Assembly (NCBI RefSeq): GCF_030317035.1
Contig: NZ_JASZYK010000014.1
Span: 1-64,000 of the forward strand
Origin: Variovorax sp. J22G73
GTDB taxonomy: Bacteria > Pseudomonadota > Gammaproteobacteria > Burkholderiales > Burkholderiaceae_C
Direction of reading: 5' to 3'
DNA: 64,000 bases
This document shows positions 8,695 to 18,210 of the stretch, one piece after another (within the stretch, counting starts at the first letter, position 1; each line of letters starts with the position of its first letter). The position numbers and the translations under genes are program-made. Below the pieces are notes generated by a model. It did no database searches, was not told where the DNA came from, and was given only the letters and a program-made list of their open reading frames with translations.

Positions 8695-9729
8695 TCAGTT
8701 CACCGCGCCAAGCGCAACCTTCAATTCCTCGCACAGGCGCGCGAGCGCGGGTTGCCGGTCTTGCGCCCACCCGGCGTGCACGCGCGCAGGCAACTTCGCA
8801 AGCACATCGACGAGCCGCGTCGGCGCCGTGGCGGACCACACCGAACCGAAGGCCGGATGCTCGTAGAACTTCGGATGGGTCGTCAAGGCGAGCCGGCAGG
8901 CGAGCAAGCGGTCGTCCCATCCGAATAACCCAGCGCCACGGGCAAACACCAGTGCATCACGTGCAACCTGCCTGCGCAGCCAGGCGTGCATGCGTGAAAG
9001 ATCGAGCAACGCCGGGGAGCCCGCCGCCTCCATCTCCTCGAGCAGCAGCGCGACGATCAGTTGCGGCTCGCCCACCTCGTCGACGGCCTTGAGCCATCGG
9101 GTGTCCAGTTCGATGGACTCGCTCGACGATGAACCATCGCCGCTTGCAGCGCCGGAGAAGCGGCGAAATTCAAAGCCGCCATCCCAGCCTGCCCACCACG
9201 CCAGCGGTGCAAGAAAGCGTTGCCTGACAGCATCCGGCCAATGCACCAGCATGTCGAAGCCGATCCGTGGATCGAACCAACGCAGCAACACCGGGGAACC
9301 GTCCGGCAGCACGCCGGACATGAAGCTGCGCAGGTGTTCGGCCAGCTTGGGGATGCGCAGCGCGCTGCACAACAAGGTCATCGACTGCGAGGTCGCCATG
9401 TCGGCCAACGCATCGAGCAGCTCAGGCCCAGGCGTGGACGGCAGCTCGATCAGCCAGGGCCCGATGTCCGCCATGTCCGACTCGGGCGTCTGCATGAACA
9501 GGCGCTCGTCAGGCAAACGGTGATCGCGTACCGCGGCTGCGACGACGCCTTCATTGCATTGGCCCGCGCTGACGAGCGCGTAACGGCATAGCCCGGCGTT
9601 CGCTTCGCCCGGGGCAAGCAACGGGGCAACCTGCGCGCAGAGATAGCGATGCAAGGCCTCGTGAAGCTCGGCGCCATGATTCAGTGCATCGTTCGCACCC
9701 AGTGCCGGGAACATCTGCGGGTGGCTCAT
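8695..9729 (-). CDS. DUF4123 type VI secretion adaptor/chaperone
   Basis: A 344-residue protein assigned to DUF4123 on overall sequence character and position immediately downstream of vgrG (one base between stop and start). DUF4123 proteins (Tap/TEC) load effectors onto the tip of their cognate VgrG. The start MSHPQMFPALG follows the vgrG stop directly. Normally an effector gene, and often an immunity gene, follows a DUF4123 gene. Here the next thing downstream is the liv operon, so the pair looks truncated or orphaned. Confidence 0.75.
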   Translation of the reverse strand: MSHPQMFPALGANDALNHGAELHEALHRYLCAQVAPLLAPGEANAGLCRYALVSAGQCNEGVVAAAVRDHRLPDERLFMQTPESDMADIGPWLIELPSTPGPELLDALADMATSQSMTLLCSALRIPKLAEHLRSFMSGVLPDGSPVLLRWFDPRIGFDMLVHWPDAVRQRFLAPLAWWAGWDGGFEFRRFSGAASGDGSSSSESIELDTRWLKAVDEVGEPQLIVALLLEEMEAAGSPALLDLSRMHAWLRRQVARDALVFARGAGLFGWDDRLLACRLALTTHPKFYEHPAFGSVWSATAPTRLVDVLAKLPARVHAGWAQDRQPALARLCEELKVALGAVN

Positions 9730-9730
9730 C

Positions 9731-12211
9731 TCATGCCCTCGGCGCAGCCGCGGTCCCCCGCCGCATGGCGCGCTGCATGCACTCCCAGCACACCTTGGGT
9801 GCCGAGGGAGTCGGCGCGGCATCAGGGCCCGGCGTGGCATGCATGGCGGCATGCTCGATCCAGGTGCCCAGCGTGCCGTGACGAATGCCGCCCTCGTTCC
9901 ATTCGCTGAAGCTGGTGCCGCCATTGATCGTCACCTTCTTGCTGGCGACGACGTAGACGGTGTCCTGCGTGCTGACGATGTCGACATCTCCCAGCGCCGT
10001 GGCCGCCAGCGCATCGCCCTGGGCCTCGATGCGGATGTCACCCTGCAATGCAAAGGCCTTGATGCCGCTCTGGAGCGCGAAGATGCGGATGCCCTCGCCC
10101 ACGCTCGCCAGGATGCGCTTTGCCGCGCCGATGCACACGTGGCCACCGCTGGTCAGCTGCGTGTGCGCGCCCGTGTGGCTGTGCAGGCTTTGTGCTGCCG
10201 TGATCGCCATGCCCGCGGGGCTGGCGAGCACCAGGTGCGGCGCGTCGAGTTCGGGAAAGCTGTGCTGGCTGCGAGGTTCGCCGCCTCCATTGAGCGCATC
10301 GTTCTGTTGCTTGGCGGCCCGGGCGACGACGGCTTGGTCTTCGCCCTGCTCCTGCGCGCCGGCCGACTGCGCGGCTTGCGAGAGGCCTTCGATCTGGTCG
10401 CGGGCCTGCGCGAGACGCTGGATGGTCTCGCCCATGTCCTTGGCATGGCGGGCCGCATCGGGCCGCGCTTCGGTGGTTATGAGCAGTCCGTCTTGCGCGC
10501 GCAGCACGCCGTGGCCGTCCGTGCGCAGTTCGAAGCCCTCGCCTCTCGCCTCCTTTCTCCCCGCGTTGTCCTCCACCCGGGTGATGTTTCCCAGGCTTAG
10601 GCTCGAACTCTGGTGGTCGCTTTTCAGTTGCGCCTGGATGCGGCCCTCGGTGTCGTCCATCAGCAGGTGGTTCGATCTGCCCGCTGCGCCGTTGCCGCCA
10701 CCGTCCTTCGTCAACTCCCGGCTCCTGAAGCCGCTCAGCGCGCTCTGCCCCGGCAGCGCCCACGGCGGCAGGTTCGCCTGGTTATGCACCCGGCCCGTGC
10801 AGATCGGCAGGTCCGGGTCGCCCGAGATGAAGTCGACGATCACTTCCTGGCCGATCCGCGGAATGTGGATGCCGCCCAGCTGGTTGCCCGCCCACGGCGA
10901 GCTCACGCGCAGCCAGCAGCTGCTGTGCGCGTCGTTCCCGCCGAGGCGGTCCCAGGGGAACTGCACCTTGATGCGGCCCAGCGCGTCGGTCCAGATGTTC
11001 TCTCCCGCTGGCCCGACCACCACGGCCACCTGGCACCCGCCCGCGCGGGGTTTGGGCTGGGTGAGCGCGGGGCGCAGGGGTTCGGTGACGGGGTGCGCAG
11101 TGAAGTCGACGCTGACGCGCCATTGCTGCTTTTCCTCGTTGTCGACGAGACCGTCCTTGCGCTGGCTTTCTTGCGCGACGTTCTCGATGAGGAAGCGCGT
11201 GGTCAGGACCAGGTATTCGGCGTTGGCGGACTCCCTGGGATGCTTCTGCAGCCTGAAGGTGCGCCCGGCCACCATGCCCCGGAGGTTGCCGCTGGCCTGT
11301 GCCCTGGCGCCGTGGGTGCGCAGGGCCTGCATGCGCAGCATCGCCAGCAGGTCGCCTTCCGCCTTCGGGTCGTTGTTGCCGGCGCTGCCGGCATTGGGCT
11401 GAACGAAATGAGCGCCGCCAGTCTCCGCATGCCACTGGTAGACCTCGCCATCGGCGTGCCCCGTGGGCCTCGGGTCCTTGCGGCTTGCGCTCAGGTCAGC
11501 CCGGGGCCGGGTGTAGTCGTAATCCCGTGCCGCATACCGCCCGCTGGTGAGTTGGTGCATCGGCACGAAGCTGTGGATGTATTCCGCATCCAGCTTCCAG
11601 CCTGGGGCGTGGTATTCGACCTCGCGGTATGCGGCGCTCTCGGCGGGCTTGAAGGCGCCCATGGCGTCCGACAGCACCAGCCGGTGCCTGCCCTGCGAAT
11701 GTTCGAAGTGGTAGCTGATGCCCCATTCCTGGCACAGGCGGCTGAAGAACTGGAAGTCGCTCTCGTTGAACTGGGTCTGGTAGTCCCGCGGCGGGTAGCT
11801 CTCGGCCAGCCTCTTGTCGACAGGAAACCCGTAGTTCGCCAGCAGCGCGTCGAGGATCTGCGCGACCGTCTGGTTCTGGAAGATCCGGCAGTCGGTGCGC
11901 AGGGTGGCCAGGTGCAGCCAGGGGCGCAGGGTGAGCTTGTAATGAACGTGGCGCCCCTGCTCGCCCCACAGCGCCGCATCGGTGATGAGCGCATTGATCT
12001 GGCGAGGCGCCGCGCCATCGAGCTCGATCTCGCAACAGATCTCTCGCCCGACAAACCCATCGAGTTCCAGCTCCGCAGCCCCAGACAGCCACAGCTCATA
12101 GGCAAACAACCCATCGACGCCTTCTTCGCCAGACAGCCGCACAGGCTCCAGCACTGGGCGACCAAAAACAACAGGAATGGCGGAACAAGAAACAGACAGC
12201 GTGCGCGACAT
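9731..12211 (-). CDS. vgrG: Type VI secretion tip protein VgrG
   Basis: An 826-residue VgrG. Domains in order are the gp27-like base (about residues 30-380, with FNESDFQFFSRLCQEWGISY), the gp5 OB-fold (about 400-470, with IHIPRIGQEVIVDFISGDPD), and a DUF2345 beta-helix extension (about 655-755). A short tail with the pair CWEC follows; no enzymatic effector domain is visible there. It forms the trimeric spike of the type VI secretion system. No structural T6SS genes lie in this window, so this is an orphan vgrG served by a system encoded elsewhere. The start MSRTLSVSCS gives the normal N-terminus. Confidence 0.9.
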   Translation of the reverse strand: MSRTLSVSCSAIPVVFGRPVLEPVRLSGEEGVDGLFAYELWLSGAAELELDGFVGREICCEIELDGAAPRQINALITDAALWGEQGRHVHYKLTLRPWLHLATLRTDCRIFQNQTVAQILDALLANYGFPVDKRLAESYPPRDYQTQFNESDFQFFSRLCQEWGISYHFEHSQGRHRLVLSDAMGAFKPAESAAYREVEYHAPGWKLDAEYIHSFVPMHQLTSGRYAARDYDYTRPRADLSASRKDPRPTGHADGEVYQWHAETGGAHFVQPNAGSAGNNDPKAEGDLLAMLRMQALRTHGARAQASGNLRGMVAGRTFRLQKHPRESANAEYLVLTTRFLIENVAQESQRKDGLVDNEEKQQWRVSVDFTAHPVTEPLRPALTQPKPRAGGCQVAVVVGPAGENIWTDALGRIKVQFPWDRLGGNDAHSSCWLRVSSPWAGNQLGGIHIPRIGQEVIVDFISGDPDLPICTGRVHNQANLPPWALPGQSALSGFRSRELTKDGGGNGAAGRSNHLLMDDTEGRIQAQLKSDHQSSSLSLGNITRVEDNAGRKEARGEGFELRTDGHGVLRAQDGLLITTEARPDAARHAKDMGETIQRLAQARDQIEGLSQAAQSAGAQEQGEDQAVVARAAKQQNDALNGGGEPRSQHSFPELDAPHLVLASPAGMAITAAQSLHSHTGAHTQLTSGGHVCIGAAKRILASVGEGIRIFALQSGIKAFALQGDIRIEAQGDALAATALGDVDIVSTQDTVYVVASKKVTINGGTSFSEWNEGGIRHGTLGTWIEHAAMHATPGPDAAPTPSAPKVCWECMQRAMRRGTAAAPRA

Positions 12212-12457
12212 CGACGACCTTCCATCACGGACATGAGGTCGCGGCAGTTTGCGGGGGCCTTGCGAAACGCACTGCAAACAATGGTCATACAGCCGAGCGC
12301 CGAACACGCGAAGGTGAGGAATTCAGCACTCCATTTGCTTCGCTTCACGCCCAAGGCTGGCGTTCGACATGGCGTCTTGTTCGGGGAAACCACAAGGCCC
12401 ATTCGCCCATACCCCTGCCTACACTGGTTCGGCAACCCGCATGCCGCTTCATTCCAG
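12212..12457. other. Divergent intergenic region, vgrG / AGE epimerase
   Basis: This 246-bp gap separates vgrG (leftward) from the AGE-family gene (rightward) and must hold the start signals for both. A TACACT hexamer at 12420-12425 could be a -10 box for the rightward gene, but no matching -35 is apparent. I saw no gene, strong hairpin or clear operator here. Confidence 0.4.
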
Positions 12458-13657
12458 ATGCCGAACTTTCGCTCCCCCGATTTCCTGGTCGACCACATCC
12501 TGCACACGCTCGCGTTCTACGAGCCGCGCAGCCTCGACGCCACGGGCGGCTTCTTTCATTTCTACAAGGACGACGGCACGGTGTACGACCGCCGCACGCG
12601 CCACCTGGTGAGCAGCACGCGCTTCGTCTTCAACAACGCGATGGCCTACCGCCGCTTCGGCAACCCGCAGCATCTCGCGGCGGTACGGCACGGGCTGGCC
12701 TTTCTTCAGGCGGGCCACGCAAAGCCCGAGGGCGGCCACGCGTGGCAGGTCGACTGGCACCAGCAAGGCGCCACCGTGCAAGACGGCACCAACCACTGCT
12801 ACGGACTGGCCTTCGTGCTGCTCGCGCATGCGCACGCGCTGATGGCGGGCGTCGAGGAGGCACGCGCCGGCCTCTCGCACACATGGGAGCTGATGGAGCA
12901 GCACTTCTGGGAGCCGCGGCACCAGCTCTATGCCGACGAAGCCACGGTCGACTGGCGCGTAGGCGCCTACCGCGGGCAGAACGCCAACATGCACGCCTGC
13001 GAGGCGATGCTGGCCGCCTTCGAGGCGACGAAGGACACGCGCTACCTCGACCGCGCGCTCACGCTCGCCGAAGCGGTCACCGGCAAGCAGGCGGCGCTGG
13101 CCAACGGGCTGGTCTGGGAGCACTATCGCGAAGACTGGTCGCCCGACTGGGACTACAACCGCGGCGACAAGACCAACATCTTCCGGCCCTGGGGTTTCCA
13201 GACCGGCCACCTGACCGAGTGGGCCAAGCTGCTGCTGCAGCTGGAGCGGCAGCTCACCGCGGCGGGCCGCAGCGCCGACTGGGCCGTGCCGCGCGCGCGC
13301 CACTTCTTCGACACCGCCATGTTCCGCGGCTGGGACGCCGACAACGGCGGGCTGGTCTACGGCTTCGCCCCCGACGGCACGGTGTGCGACGGCGACAAGT
13401 ACTTCTGGGTTCAGGCCGAGAGCCTCGCGGCCGCCGCGCTGCTGGCGGTGCGCACCGGCGACGCCGGCTACTGGGACTGGTACGACAGCATCTGGGCGTA
13501 CAGCTGGGAGCACTTTGTCGATCACCGGCACGGCGCCTGGTATCGCATCCTCACGCCGCAGAACACGAAGATCAGCGACGAGAAGAGCCCGGCCGGCAAG
13601 ACCGACTACCACACCATGGGCGCCTGCTACGACGTGCTGCGCGCCCTGCAGATGTGA
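12458..13657 (+). CDS. AGE-family sugar epimerase/isomerase
   Basis: A 399-residue protein of the N-acylglucosamine 2-epimerase (AGE) family, an (alpha/alpha)6-barrel fold. Family blocks include GGHAWQVDW, the segment GQNANMHACEAMLAAFEAT, WGFQTGHLTEWAKLL and the C-terminal KYFWVQAESLAA. The histidines in these blocks correspond to the general acid/base positions of the family. Members isomerise mannose/fructose or glucose, epimerise N-acyl sugars or act on cellobiose. The length and absence of neighbouring sialic-acid genes favour a mannose/aldose isomerase role, but that is inference. A strong terminator follows directly. Confidence 0.85.
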   Translation: MPNFRSPDFLVDHILHTLAFYEPRSLDATGGFFHFYKDDGTVYDRRTRHLVSSTRFVFNNAMAYRRFGNPQHLAAVRHGLAFLQAGHAKPEGGHAWQVDWHQQGATVQDGTNHCYGLAFVLLAHAHALMAGVEEARAGLSHTWELMEQHFWEPRHQLYADEATVDWRVGAYRGQNANMHACEAMLAAFEATKDTRYLDRALTLAEAVTGKQAALANGLVWEHYREDWSPDWDYNRGDKTNIFRPWGFQTGHLTEWAKLLLQLERQLTAAGRSADWAVPRARHFFDTAMFRGWDADNGGLVYGFAPDGTVCDGDKYFWVQAESLAAAALLAVRTGDAGYWDWYDSIWAYSWEHFVDHRHGAWYRILTPQNTKISDEKSPAGKTDYHTMGACYDVLRALQM

Positions 13658-13660
13658 AAA

Positions 13661-13690
13661 CCCCCGGGTCTTCCTGAAGAAGCCCGGGGG
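13661..13690. terminator. Bidirectional terminator hairpin
   Basis: CCCCCGGG (13661-13668) pairs perfectly with CCCGGGGG (13683-13690), and the inner bases TCTTC/GAAGA extend the stem past a two-base bulge. It lies between the convergent AGE and emrB genes. Four As precede it, so it is followed by four Ts in the leftward transcript, which suits termination of the emr operon best. Confidence 0.7.
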
Positions 13691-13715
13691 TCGAGTGCGT
13701 TCTACAGCGTGACGC

Positions 13716-15278
13716 TCAGTGCGCGCCGGCCGCGGCGTCGCCACCGGCACCGCCCTTTTGCGGCTTGGCCAGCCACACCAGCGGAATCAGCAGCAGGAAC
13801 AGGATGGCCGACGCATAGAAGATGTCGTTGGTGGCCAGCATGTAGGCCTGCTGGTCGACGATGCGGTTCATCTGCCCCAGCACCTGGTCGGTGCTGAAGC
13901 CGCTGCTGGTAAGGCCCGACATGGCGCTCGTGGCGGCGTTGTTGCCCTGGTTGATGGTCTCGGCCAGCTGCGAGTGGTGCAGCGTGGCGCGGTTGTCCCA
14001 CAGCGTGGTGGTCAGCGACGTGCCCATGGCGCCGGCCGTGATCCGCAGGAAGTTCGACAAGCCCGAGGCGGCCGGAATGCGGTCGGGCGTGAGGCCCGAC
14101 AGCGTGATGGTCACCAGCGGAATGAAGAAGAACGCCATCGCAATGCCCTGGATCACCGTCGGAATGATGATGGTGACGAAGTCGGCCTGCGTGTTGAAGT
14201 TCGAGCGCATCCACAGCACCAGCGCGAACACCAGGAACGAGAAGGTCGCGTAGCGGCGCGGGTCGATCTTGCTCACCGTGAGCCCGACGATCGGCGAGAA
14301 GAAGATCGCCAGCAGCCCCACGGGCGCCATGATCATCCCCGCCTGCGTGGCGGTGTAGCCCATCCACTGCTGCAGCCACAGCGGCAGCAGCACCACGTTG
14401 CCGAAGAACAGGCCGTAGGCCACCGCCGTCGCCACCGCGCCCGACCAGAAGTTGCGGCGCTTGAACAGCGACAGGTCGACCACCGGGTGCTTGTCGGTCA
14501 GCTCCCAGACCAGGAAGAACGCGAAACCCACCACCGCGACCACGGCCATGGTGACGACCTCGGCCGAGTGGAACCAGTCGAGCTCCTTGCCCTTGTCGAG
14601 CATCAGCTGCATCGAGCCCACCCACAGCACCAGCAGCGCGAGGCCGATGGCGTCGATGGGCACCTTGTGCGTGGTGCTCTCGCGCTTGCGGTACAGCGCC
14701 CACGTGATGGACGCGGCCACGATGCCCACGGGGATGTTGATGTAGAAGATCCACGGCCACGAGATGTTGTCGGTGATCCAGCCGCCCAGGAGCGGCCCCA
14801 TCACCGGCGCGACCAGCGTGGTCATCGACCACATGGCCATCGCCAGCCCTGCCTTGGCGCGCGGGTAGCTCGACAGCAGCAAGGTTTGCGACAGCGGAAT
14901 CATCGGCCCCGCGACGAAGCCCTGCAGCGCGCGGAACAGGATGAGCGTGGTCATGTTCGGCGCCAGGCCGCACAGCAGCGAGGCGATCATGAACAGGATC
15001 ACGCTGGCCATGAACAGGCGCACCTGGCCGAAGCGCTGGGTCATGAACCCCGTGAGCGGCACCGCGATGGCGTTGGCCACCGCGAAGCTGGTGATGACCC
15101 AGGTGCCTTGCGTGGTGCTCACGCCAAGGTCGCCCGAGATGGCGGGCAACGACACGTTCGCGATCGACGAGTCGAGCACGTTCATGAAGGTTGCCGCAGA
15201 CAGCGCTACCGTGCCCCAGATGCGGGCGGAGCCCTCGAGTGGCGGGTGCGCGATGTAGGCAGGAGCAGCGGTGGCCAT
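13716..15278 (-). CDS. emrB: DHA2-family multidrug MFS transporter EmrB
   Basis: A 520-residue drug:H+ antiporter of the EmrB/QacA (DHA2, 14-helix) family. It carries the N-terminal motif LDSSIANVSLPAISGDL and the antiporter motif C-like block APVMGPLLGGWI. It should work with the HlyD-type adaptor EmrA and the outer-membrane channel encoded just upstream to expel hydrophobic compounds across both membranes. It is the last gene of the marR-nodT-emrA-emrB operon, 56 bases after emrA. Confidence 0.92.
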   Translation of the reverse strand: MATAAPAYIAHPPLEGSARIWGTVALSAATFMNVLDSSIANVSLPAISGDLGVSTTQGTWVITSFAVANAIAVPLTGFMTQRFGQVRLFMASVILFMIASLLCGLAPNMTTLILFRALQGFVAGPMIPLSQTLLLSSYPRAKAGLAMAMWSMTTLVAPVMGPLLGGWITDNISWPWIFYINIPVGIVAASITWALYRKRESTTHKVPIDAIGLALLVLWVGSMQLMLDKGKELDWFHSAEVVTMAVVAVVGFAFFLVWELTDKHPVVDLSLFKRRNFWSGAVATAVAYGLFFGNVVLLPLWLQQWMGYTATQAGMIMAPVGLLAIFFSPIVGLTVSKIDPRRYATFSFLVFALVLWMRSNFNTQADFVTIIIPTVIQGIAMAFFFIPLVTITLSGLTPDRIPAASGLSNFLRITAGAMGTSLTTTLWDNRATLHHSQLAETINQGNNAATSAMSGLTSSGFSTDQVLGQMNRIVDQQAYMLATNDIFYASAILFLLLIPLVWLAKPQKGGAGGDAAAGAH

Positions 15279-15334
15279 TGCGGTCGCGCGAACTGTTCAG
15301 CTGACTGTGACGGGTGTGCGGGGCGCGCGGGCGA

Positions 15335-16678
15335 TCAGCCCGGCTGGCCCTGCACGGCCACGGATGCCGCAGCGGGCGCGGCGCTGGGCGCGGCCGAGCC
15401 CTTGGACGGCACGGCGGCCGTGGCCGGCGCGCTGCGGCCGAGGTTGGCCGCGACGATGCGGTCCACTTCGGCGTCGGCGCCGCGGTCGAGCTGGCTGTAC
15501 ACCGCCGTCTGCGTGAGCGCGGTGGCGCGCGGCGCGTCGGCGAGCATCTTGCCGCTCTTGGACGAGATGTCGATCTCGGCGTCCATCGACAGGCCGATGC
15601 GCAGCGGGTTGGCCTTGAGCTGCTCGGGGTCGAGCGCAATGCGCACGGGCACGCGCTGCACCACCTTGATCCAGTTGCCGGTGGCGTTCTGCGCGGGCAG
15701 CAGCGCAAAGGCGCTGCCGGTGCCCACGCCCAAACCGGCGACCCGGCCGGTGTACTCGACCTTCTTGCCGTACACGTCGGCCGTGAGCTTCACGGGCTGG
15801 TCGATGCGGATGTTGCGCAGCTGCACTTCCTTGAAGTTGGCGTCGACCCAGAGCTGGTTGAGCGGCACGATCGACATCATGGGCGTGCCGGCGGCCACGC
15901 GCTGGCCGAGCTGCACGGTGCGCTTGGCGACGTAGCCGTCCACCGGCGCGGGCATGGCGACGCGCTGCGTGGCCAGGTAGGCCTCGCGCACCTTCGAGGC
16001 GGCGGACAGCACGCTGGGGTGCTGCGCCACGCTGGTGCCTTCGGTGAGCGACTGGTTGCTCACCAGGGCCTCCTTGGCGGCCACCACGCCGGCCTGGGCC
16101 GCGGCGAGCTGGCTCTTGGCGGTGTCGAGCTGGGTTTCGGCGTGGTTGAGTTCTTCCTTCGACACGGCGCCGTTGCCCGACAGCGCGCGACGGCGTTGCA
16201 GGTCGTCCTGCGCCTTGGCGATGTCGCTCTGCGCCTTGACGATGTCCGACTGGCGCAGGGTGACCTGCGCGGCCAGCGAGCCGTTGTTGGCGTACAGCGT
16301 GCGCACCTGGCGCACGGCCTGCGCGAGCGCGGCCTCGGCCTGCTCCAGCGCCACCTTGGCGTCGGCCGGGTCGAGCTGCACCAGCGGCTGGCCAGCCTTG
16401 ACGAAGTCGGTGTCGTCGGCGCCGATGGACATCACGGTGCCGCCGATCTGCGGGGTGATCTGGATGACGTTGCCCGACACGTAGGCGTTGTCGGTGTCCT
16501 CGTAGTGGCTGGCGACCAGCCATTCGTACAGGCCCCAGCCGCCGCCGGCGACGATGACCACCGCGGCGAGCGCGGTGAGGGCGCGACGGCGCTTGCCGTT
16601 GCTGGCGGGCGCCTCGGGCGCCGTCGGGTTCGCGGAGGCTGCGGCAGCAGCGGGCGTCGGAGTGTTGTTATCGCTCAT
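15335..16678 (-). CDS. emrA: HlyD-family efflux adaptor EmrA
   Basis: A 447-residue periplasmic adaptor with one N-terminal membrane segment (about residues 33-52), a lipoyl/beta-barrel block DNAYVSGNVIQITPQIGGTV, a long alpha-hairpin rich in Ala and Gln (about 110-240), and a C-terminal beta-barrel. An Ala/Pro-rich tail of some 40 residues follows. It bridges EmrB and the NodT-type outer-membrane channel. The start is at MSDNNTPTP; the much longer in-frame extension upstream is nodT DNA in another frame. Confidence 0.92.
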   Translation of the reverse strand: MSDNNTPTPAAAAASANPTAPEAPASNGKRRRALTALAAVVIVAGGGWGLYEWLVASHYEDTDNAYVSGNVIQITPQIGGTVMSIGADDTDFVKAGQPLVQLDPADAKVALEQAEAALAQAVRQVRTLYANNGSLAAQVTLRQSDIVKAQSDIAKAQDDLQRRRALSGNGAVSKEELNHAETQLDTAKSQLAAAQAGVVAAKEALVSNQSLTEGTSVAQHPSVLSAASKVREAYLATQRVAMPAPVDGYVAKRTVQLGQRVAAGTPMMSIVPLNQLWVDANFKEVQLRNIRIDQPVKLTADVYGKKVEYTGRVAGLGVGTGSAFALLPAQNATGNWIKVVQRVPVRIALDPEQLKANPLRIGLSMDAEIDISSKSGKMLADAPRATALTQTAVYSQLDRGADAEVDRIVAANLGRSAPATAAVPSKGSAAPSAAPAAASVAVQGQPG

Positions 16679-16716
16679 GGTGAAGTTCTTTCCGAAGACG
16701 AAGGAGTCGGGTCTGT

Positions 16717-18210
16717 TCAGTTGGTCAGTGCGGCCGTGGCGGTGGCCGGGGGCTGCCAGCCGCCGCCCAGTGCGCGCGCCAGCGCCACCTGCGTGTCGAG
16801 CGCGCGCGCGGCGAGGTCGACCGCCAGGCGGCGTTGCGCCAGCACGGCGGTTTCGGCCGTCAGCACGTTCAGGTAGTTGCCCAGGCCCGCGCGGTAGCGC
16901 TGCACGGCGATGTCGTAGGCACCTTCGGCCGCGGTCTGCGCGGCGCGCTGCTCGGCCTGCTGGCGCGTGATGGACTGGGCGCTGGCCACCTGGTCGGCCG
17001 CGTCGCGCACGGCGTCGATCACGGCGGCGTTGTAGCTTTCGATGGCCACGTCGAGGTCGGCCGACTTGCCGCGCAGGTTGGCGCGCAGCTTGCCGCCCTC
17101 GAAGATCGGCAGGCTGATGGCCGGGCCCACGCCCCACTGCTCGCTGCCCGACTTGAGCAGCTTGCCGAAGCCCAGGCTCTGGAAGCCGGCGAAAGCCGTG
17201 AGGTTCACGTTGGGATAGAAGAGCGTCTTGGCGTTCTTCACGTCGCTGGTGGCGGCCTCGACGCGCCAGCGCGCGGCGGCGATGTCGGCGCGGCGGCCCA
17301 GCAGGTCGGCCGGAATGTTGGACTGCAGCGCCATCGTCTTCACGCTGTCGAGCACCGGCGGCTTCAGCGAAACCGACACGTTGGGCTGGCCCACGAGGGC
17401 GTCGAGCGCGTGCTGCTGCAGCGCGATCTGCTCGTTGAGCGCTTCGATCTGCTGGCGCGCCTCGGGCAGGCCGCCTTCGCTCTGGCGCAGTTCGAGGCGG
17501 GTGTCCAGGCCGGCGGAGACGCGGTCGCGCACCAGCTTCAGGGTTTCGTCGCGCTGGGCCAGCGTGCGCTTGGCCACGGTGAGCTGGTCGTTCAGGCGCG
17601 CCCACTGGAAGTAGCTGCGCGCGACGTTGCTGGCCAGCAGCACACGGGAGGCGTCGGCATCGGCTGCGGCGGCGTTCACCGCGCCGATGGCGGTGTCGAG
17701 CGCGCTGCGGTTCTTGCCGAAGAAGTCGAGCTCCCAGCTGGCGCTGAGCTGCAGCAGGCCGATGTTCTGCGTGGAGCCGCCCAGCGGTGCCGGGTAGATG
17801 TAGTTGCTGTTGAACTTCTGGCGGTTCAGGTCGAGATCGCCCTTCACCTGCGGCTTGAGGGCCGCACCGGCGATGTCCGCAGAAGCCTGCGCGCGCGCGA
17901 GGCGGGCTTGCGCGATCTGCAGGTTCGGGTTGCCGGCCACGGCCTGGTCGATCAGCGAATTGAGCTGCGTGTCGCCGAAGGCGAGCCACCACTGGCTGTC
18001 GAGCGTGGCGGCCGGCGCGGCGGCGCTGTCGGGCGCGATGCCCAGCGAGGACGCGTCGCGCAGCTTGGCCTGCGAGCCGATGCCGGACATGTCGGCGCAA
18101 CCGGCGAGCGCGATCACCAGCAGCGCGGCGGCTGCGACGGTAGTGCGGCGCTGCGCGACAGCTTCGACAGGAGTGCGACGCTGCGCGCGCACGGCGAGGG
18201 AATCAGTCAT
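16717..18210 (-). CDS. NodT-family outer-membrane efflux lipoprotein
   Basis: A 497-residue TolC/OprM-like outer-membrane factor with a lipobox (LLVIALAGC, Cys near residue 38) and two outer_efflux repeats. It gives the emr system its own exit duct. The ATG at 18210 is preferred over an in-frame GTG 12 bases upstream because the ribosome-binding site GGAG falls between them, 6 bases before this ATG. The start overlaps the marR stop by 8 bases (ATGACTGA), so translation is probably coupled. Confidence 0.9.
   Translation of the reverse strand: MTDSLAVRAQRRTPVEAVAQRRTTVAAAALLVIALAGCADMSGIGSQAKLRDASSLGIAPDSAAAPAATLDSQWWLAFGDTQLNSLIDQAVAGNPNLQIAQARLARAQASADIAGAALKPQVKGDLDLNRQKFNSNYIYPAPLGGSTQNIGLLQLSASWELDFFGKNRSALDTAIGAVNAAAADADASRVLLASNVARSYFQWARLNDQLTVAKRTLAQRDETLKLVRDRVSAGLDTRLELRQSEGGLPEARQQIEALNEQIALQQHALDALVGQPNVSVSLKPPVLDSVKTMALQSNIPADLLGRRADIAAARWRVEAATSDVKNAKTLFYPNVNLTAFAGFQSLGFGKLLKSGSEQWGVGPAISLPIFEGGKLRANLRGKSADLDVAIESYNAAVIDAVRDAADQVASAQSITRQQAEQRAAQTAAEGAYDIAVQRYRAGLGNYLNVLTAETAVLAQRRLAVDLAARALDTQVALARALGGGWQPPATATAALTN

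Noticed and set aside
10613..12457. A 615-codon in-frame extension upstream of the AGE epimerase
   Set aside because: It is antisense to vgrG and has no domain character. The epimerase family alignment begins at the ATG at 12458.
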